From positions 1 through 32,232 of the forward strand of contig DASSTE010000091.1 in the NCBI GenBank assembly GCA_035708085.1: a stretch of DNA of 32,232 nucleotides, read 5' to 3'. The stretch comes from DASSBR01 sp035708085 (GTDB lineage Bacteria > Pseudomonadota > Gammaproteobacteria > Natronospirales > DASSBR01). Under the pieces are notes generated by a model. It saw only the letters and a list, made by a program, of their open reading frames with translations, did not search any database and had not been told where the DNA came from. The position numbers and the translations under genes were made by a program. This document shows, one piece after another, positions 30,278-32,232 of this stretch; the first letter of the stretch is position 1, and each line of letters starts with the position of its first letter.

Positions 30278-31203
30278 CATCGGCGATCGTGTTCGCGTAC
30301 CACAATGTCGGTGCGCGCTGCCTGGCCGTGCTGCTGGCGCAGGGCGTCGAGGTGCCGCTGGTGGTGACGCATGCCGACGACCCGGACGAGAATGTCTGGT
30401 TCGCGAGCGTCGCCGCGCTCGCCCGGCTGCATGACATTCCGGTGGTGACGCCGGCCGCGGACGAGTTGCCGGCGCTGGCGGAGCAGGTCGCGGCGTGTGC
30501 GCCCGACTTTCTGTTTTCGTTTTACTATCGGCACATGCTGCCGGCGTCGATTTTCGAGTTGGCCCCGCGCGGCGCGCTCAACATGCATGGCTCGCTGCTG
30601 CCGAAGTACCGTGGCCGGGCGCCGGTGAACTGGGCAGTATTGAACGGCGAGACCGAAACGGGCGCCAGCCTGCATTACATGACTGTCAAGCCGGATGCGG
30701 GCGCGCTGGTGGATCAGACGGCAGTGCCGCTTTTGCCGAACGACACGGCACAAGAGGTGTTCGACAAGGTGACGTGCGCCGCGGAAATGACGCTGGCGCG
30801 GGCGTTGCCGGGCCTGCTGGATGGATCGGCGTCGCGGCGGCCGCTGGATCTGACGCAAGGCAGCTATTTCGGCCGCCGGCGGCCGGAAGACGGCACGATC
30901 GACTGGATGCAGCCGGCCGGGACCGTGCATAACCTGGTGCGCGCCGTGGCGCCGCCGTATCCGGGCGCGTTTACGACCCTCGGTGGCAAACCGCTGCGGG
31001 TGCTGCGCAGTTTTTACCGGCACGAGCCGGCGCGGCATGCCGACGCGGCGCCGTGTTTGTACGCCGAGGCGGGCGCCTTGTACGCCGATTGCCGGGATGG
31101 CCGGCGCTTTCGGGTGCTTGCCTGCGAACTGGACGGGTCGTCGCTGACGGCAACCGATTTTGAATCGCGCTATGGCGCGGAACCTGTGTGTTTAGGAGAG
31201 TAG
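30274..31203 (+). CDS. arnA: UDP-L-Ara4N formyltransferase, stand-alone ArnA N-terminal domain
   Basis: This protein of 309 residues corresponds to the N-terminal half of E. coli ArnA, which formylates the amino group of UDP-L-Ara4N using N10-formyltetrahydrofolate. The catalytic triad is present as Asn103, His105 (LNMHGSLLPKYRGR) and Asp141 (VKPDAGALVDQ), each shifted by one from E. coli Asn102/His104/Asp140. The segment IDWMQPAGTVHNLVRA also matches. In enterobacteria this domain is fused to the decarboxylase; here a TAG stop at 31201 ends it and a separate GTG starts the decarboxylase one base later in another frame. It overlaps arnC by 4 nt. The ribosome binding site of the next gene lies in its last codons. 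Confidence 0.93.
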   Translation: MTSAIVFAYHNVGARCLAVLLAQGVEVPLVVTHADDPDENVWFASVAALARLHDIPVVTPAADELPALAEQVAACAPDFLFSFYYRHMLPASIFELAPRGALNMHGSLLPKYRGRAPVNWAVLNGETETGASLHYMTVKPDAGALVDQTAVPLLPNDTAQEVFDKVTCAAEMTLARALPGLLDGSASRRPLDLTQGSYFGRRRPEDGTIDWMQPAGTVHNLVRAVAPPYPGAFTTLGGKPLRVLRSFYRHEPARHADAAPCLYAEAGALYADCRDGRRFRVLACELDGSSLTATDFESRYGAEPVCLGE

Positions 31204-31204
31204 T

Positions 31205-32232
31205 GTGCGGAAAGTTCTGATTCTCGGCGTGAACGGCTTCATCGGCCATCACTTGAGCAAGCGCATCATCGAGACGACCGACTGGGATGTGTACGGCATG
31301 GACATGGCGTCGGATCGGGTCGAGGTGCTGCTCGACAATCCGCGCTTTCATTTCTTCGAGGGCGACATCACGATCAACAAGGAGTGGGTCGAGTATCACG
31401 TGCGCAAGTGCGACGTGGTACTGCCGCTGGTGGCGATCGCGACGCCGGCCGTTTACGTGCAGGATCCGCTGCGCGTGTTCGAGCTGGATTTCGAAGCGAA
31501 CCTGCCGATCGTCCGTCAGTGCGTGAAGTACAAGAAGCGGGTGATTTTTCCGTCGACGTCGGAAGTGTACGGCATGTGCCGCGATCCTGCGTTCGATCCG
31601 TACGAATCAGAACTGATTCTCGGGCCGATCGAGCGGCAACGCTGGATTTACAGTTGTTCAAAGCAGTTGCTCGATCGCGTGATCTGGGCTTACGGCGACA
31701 AGGTCGGCCTCGACTTTACGCTGATTCGGCCGTTCAACTGGATCGGCCCGGGCCTCGACAGCATTCACACGCCGAAGGAGGGCAGTTCCCGCGTGGTGAC
31801 GCAGTTCCTGGGCCACATCGTGCGCGGTGAGGATATTCGGCTGGTCGATGGTGGCGCGCGCAAGCGGGCGTTCACGTACATCGACGATGGCGTCGACGCG
31901 CTGATGAAGATCATCGAGAACAAGAACGGCGTCGCGAGCGGGCGCATTTACAACATCGGCAATCCGGACAACAGTCATTCGATCCGCGAGCTGGCGGAGA
32001 TGATGATGGAGATCGCGCGCGAGATGCCGGAATATGCGACCAGCGCCGCGCATGTGAACCTGATCGATGTGCCGGCCGACGATTATTACGGCAAGGGCTA
32101 CCAGGACGTCGAAAACCGGGTGCCGTCGGTCGAGCACACGCGCCGCGAGCTGGGCTGGGAGCCGAAGATCGATATGCGCGGGGGGTTGGAGCGTATCTTC
32201 GATGCGTACAAGGGCGATGTGGCCGAGGCGCG
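31205..32232 (+). CDS. UDP-glucuronate decarboxylase, stand-alone ArnA C-terminal domain (runs off the edge)
   Basis: Open from GTG 31205 to the window edge (342 codons), this is an NAD+-dependent SDR that oxidatively decarboxylates UDP-glucuronate to UDP-4-keto-pentose, the substrate of ArnB. The nucleotide-binding motif is GVNGFIGHH (8-16). Catalytic residues line up with E. coli ArnA Ser433, Glu434, Tyr463, Lys467 and Arg619 at exactly conserved spacing: Ser119, Glu120 (STSEVYGMC), Tyr149, Lys153 (IYSCSKQLLDRV) and Arg305 (QDVENRVPS). The conserved DYYGKGYQDV and LGWEPKIDM segments show that only a few C-terminal codons are missing. AGGAG (31194-31198) sits 6 nt before the GTG, and the gap from the formyltransferase stop is 1 nt. 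It is the second half of a split arnA. Confidence 0.94.
   Translation, partial: MRKVLILGVNGFIGHHLSKRIIETTDWDVYGMDMASDRVEVLLDNPRFHFFEGDITINKEWVEYHVRKCDVVLPLVAIATPAVYVQDPLRVFELDFEANLPIVRQCVKYKKRVIFPSTSEVYGMCRDPAFDPYESELILGPIERQRWIYSCSKQLLDRVIWAYGDKVGLDFTLIRPFNWIGPGLDSIHTPKEGSSRVVTQFLGHIVRGEDIRLVDGGARKRAFTYIDDGVDALMKIIENKNGVASGRIYNIGNPDNSHSIRELAEMMMEIAREMPEYATSAAHVNLIDVPADDYYGKGYQDVENRVPSVEHTRRELGWEPKIDMRGGLERIFDAYKGDVAEA

Overview
The window is high-GC chromosomal DNA from a Gram-negative proteobacterium. The evidence is lipobox lipoproteins, TonB-type domains and an L-Ara4N (arn) lipid A modification operon. Dispersed GGGAGAGGG-type palindromes and the split arnA fit a gamma- or betaproteobacterium. 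That placement is an inference from gene content; no rRNA or tRNA gene is present to confirm it.

Left edge (1-3.65 kb), an immunity and stability corner. A type I-E-like CRISPR array enters from outside the window, with 32 repeats and 31 complete spacers. It ends at 1937 with a mutated terminal repeat, so the leader and any cas genes should lie to the left, outside the window. Directly behind it are a frameshifted small gene, a Phd/VapC toxin-antitoxin pair that looks leaderless, and an ETHE1-type persulfide dioxygenase whose start overlaps vapC.

3.7-12 kb. A small lipoprotein and an MFS transporter come first. A convergent DUF4382-type lipoprotein follows, then a histidine-utilisation cluster: hutH and hutI on the minus strand, hutF and hutG on the plus strand, with a PAP2 phosphatase between hutF and hutG. 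This is the formimidoylglutamate-deiminase/formylglutamate route to glutamate. Urocanase (hutU) and the regulator hutC are not in the window.

12-21 kb. Intergenic palindromic repeats are followed by an exported methyltransferase-like protein, a ferredoxin-NADP reductase, a membrane-anchored alpha/beta-hydrolase-like protein and a host-attachment-family protein. Then come htpG with a candidate sigma-32 promoter, a DUF6502-type protein, a clear intrinsic terminator and the long-form signal peptide peptidase sppA.

21-25.6 kb. On the minus strand, kbl and tdh form the threonine-to-glycine pathway. Next are two paralogous lipoproteins built from two and three TonB-C-like repeats. These appear to be a tandem duplication whose upstream copy carries the start region of the neighbouring Nudix gene.

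25.6 kb to the end. A Nudix hydrolase precedes a tightly overlapping arn operon: arnT, an SMR (arnE/F-like) gene, arnB, arnC, and arnA split into separate formyltransferase and decarboxylase genes. The decarboxylase runs off the right edge. Together they make and attach L-Ara4N to lipid A, the classic polymyxin-resistance modification. arnD and ugd are not seen. Apart from the array, no stretch over 300 bases lacks a gene.
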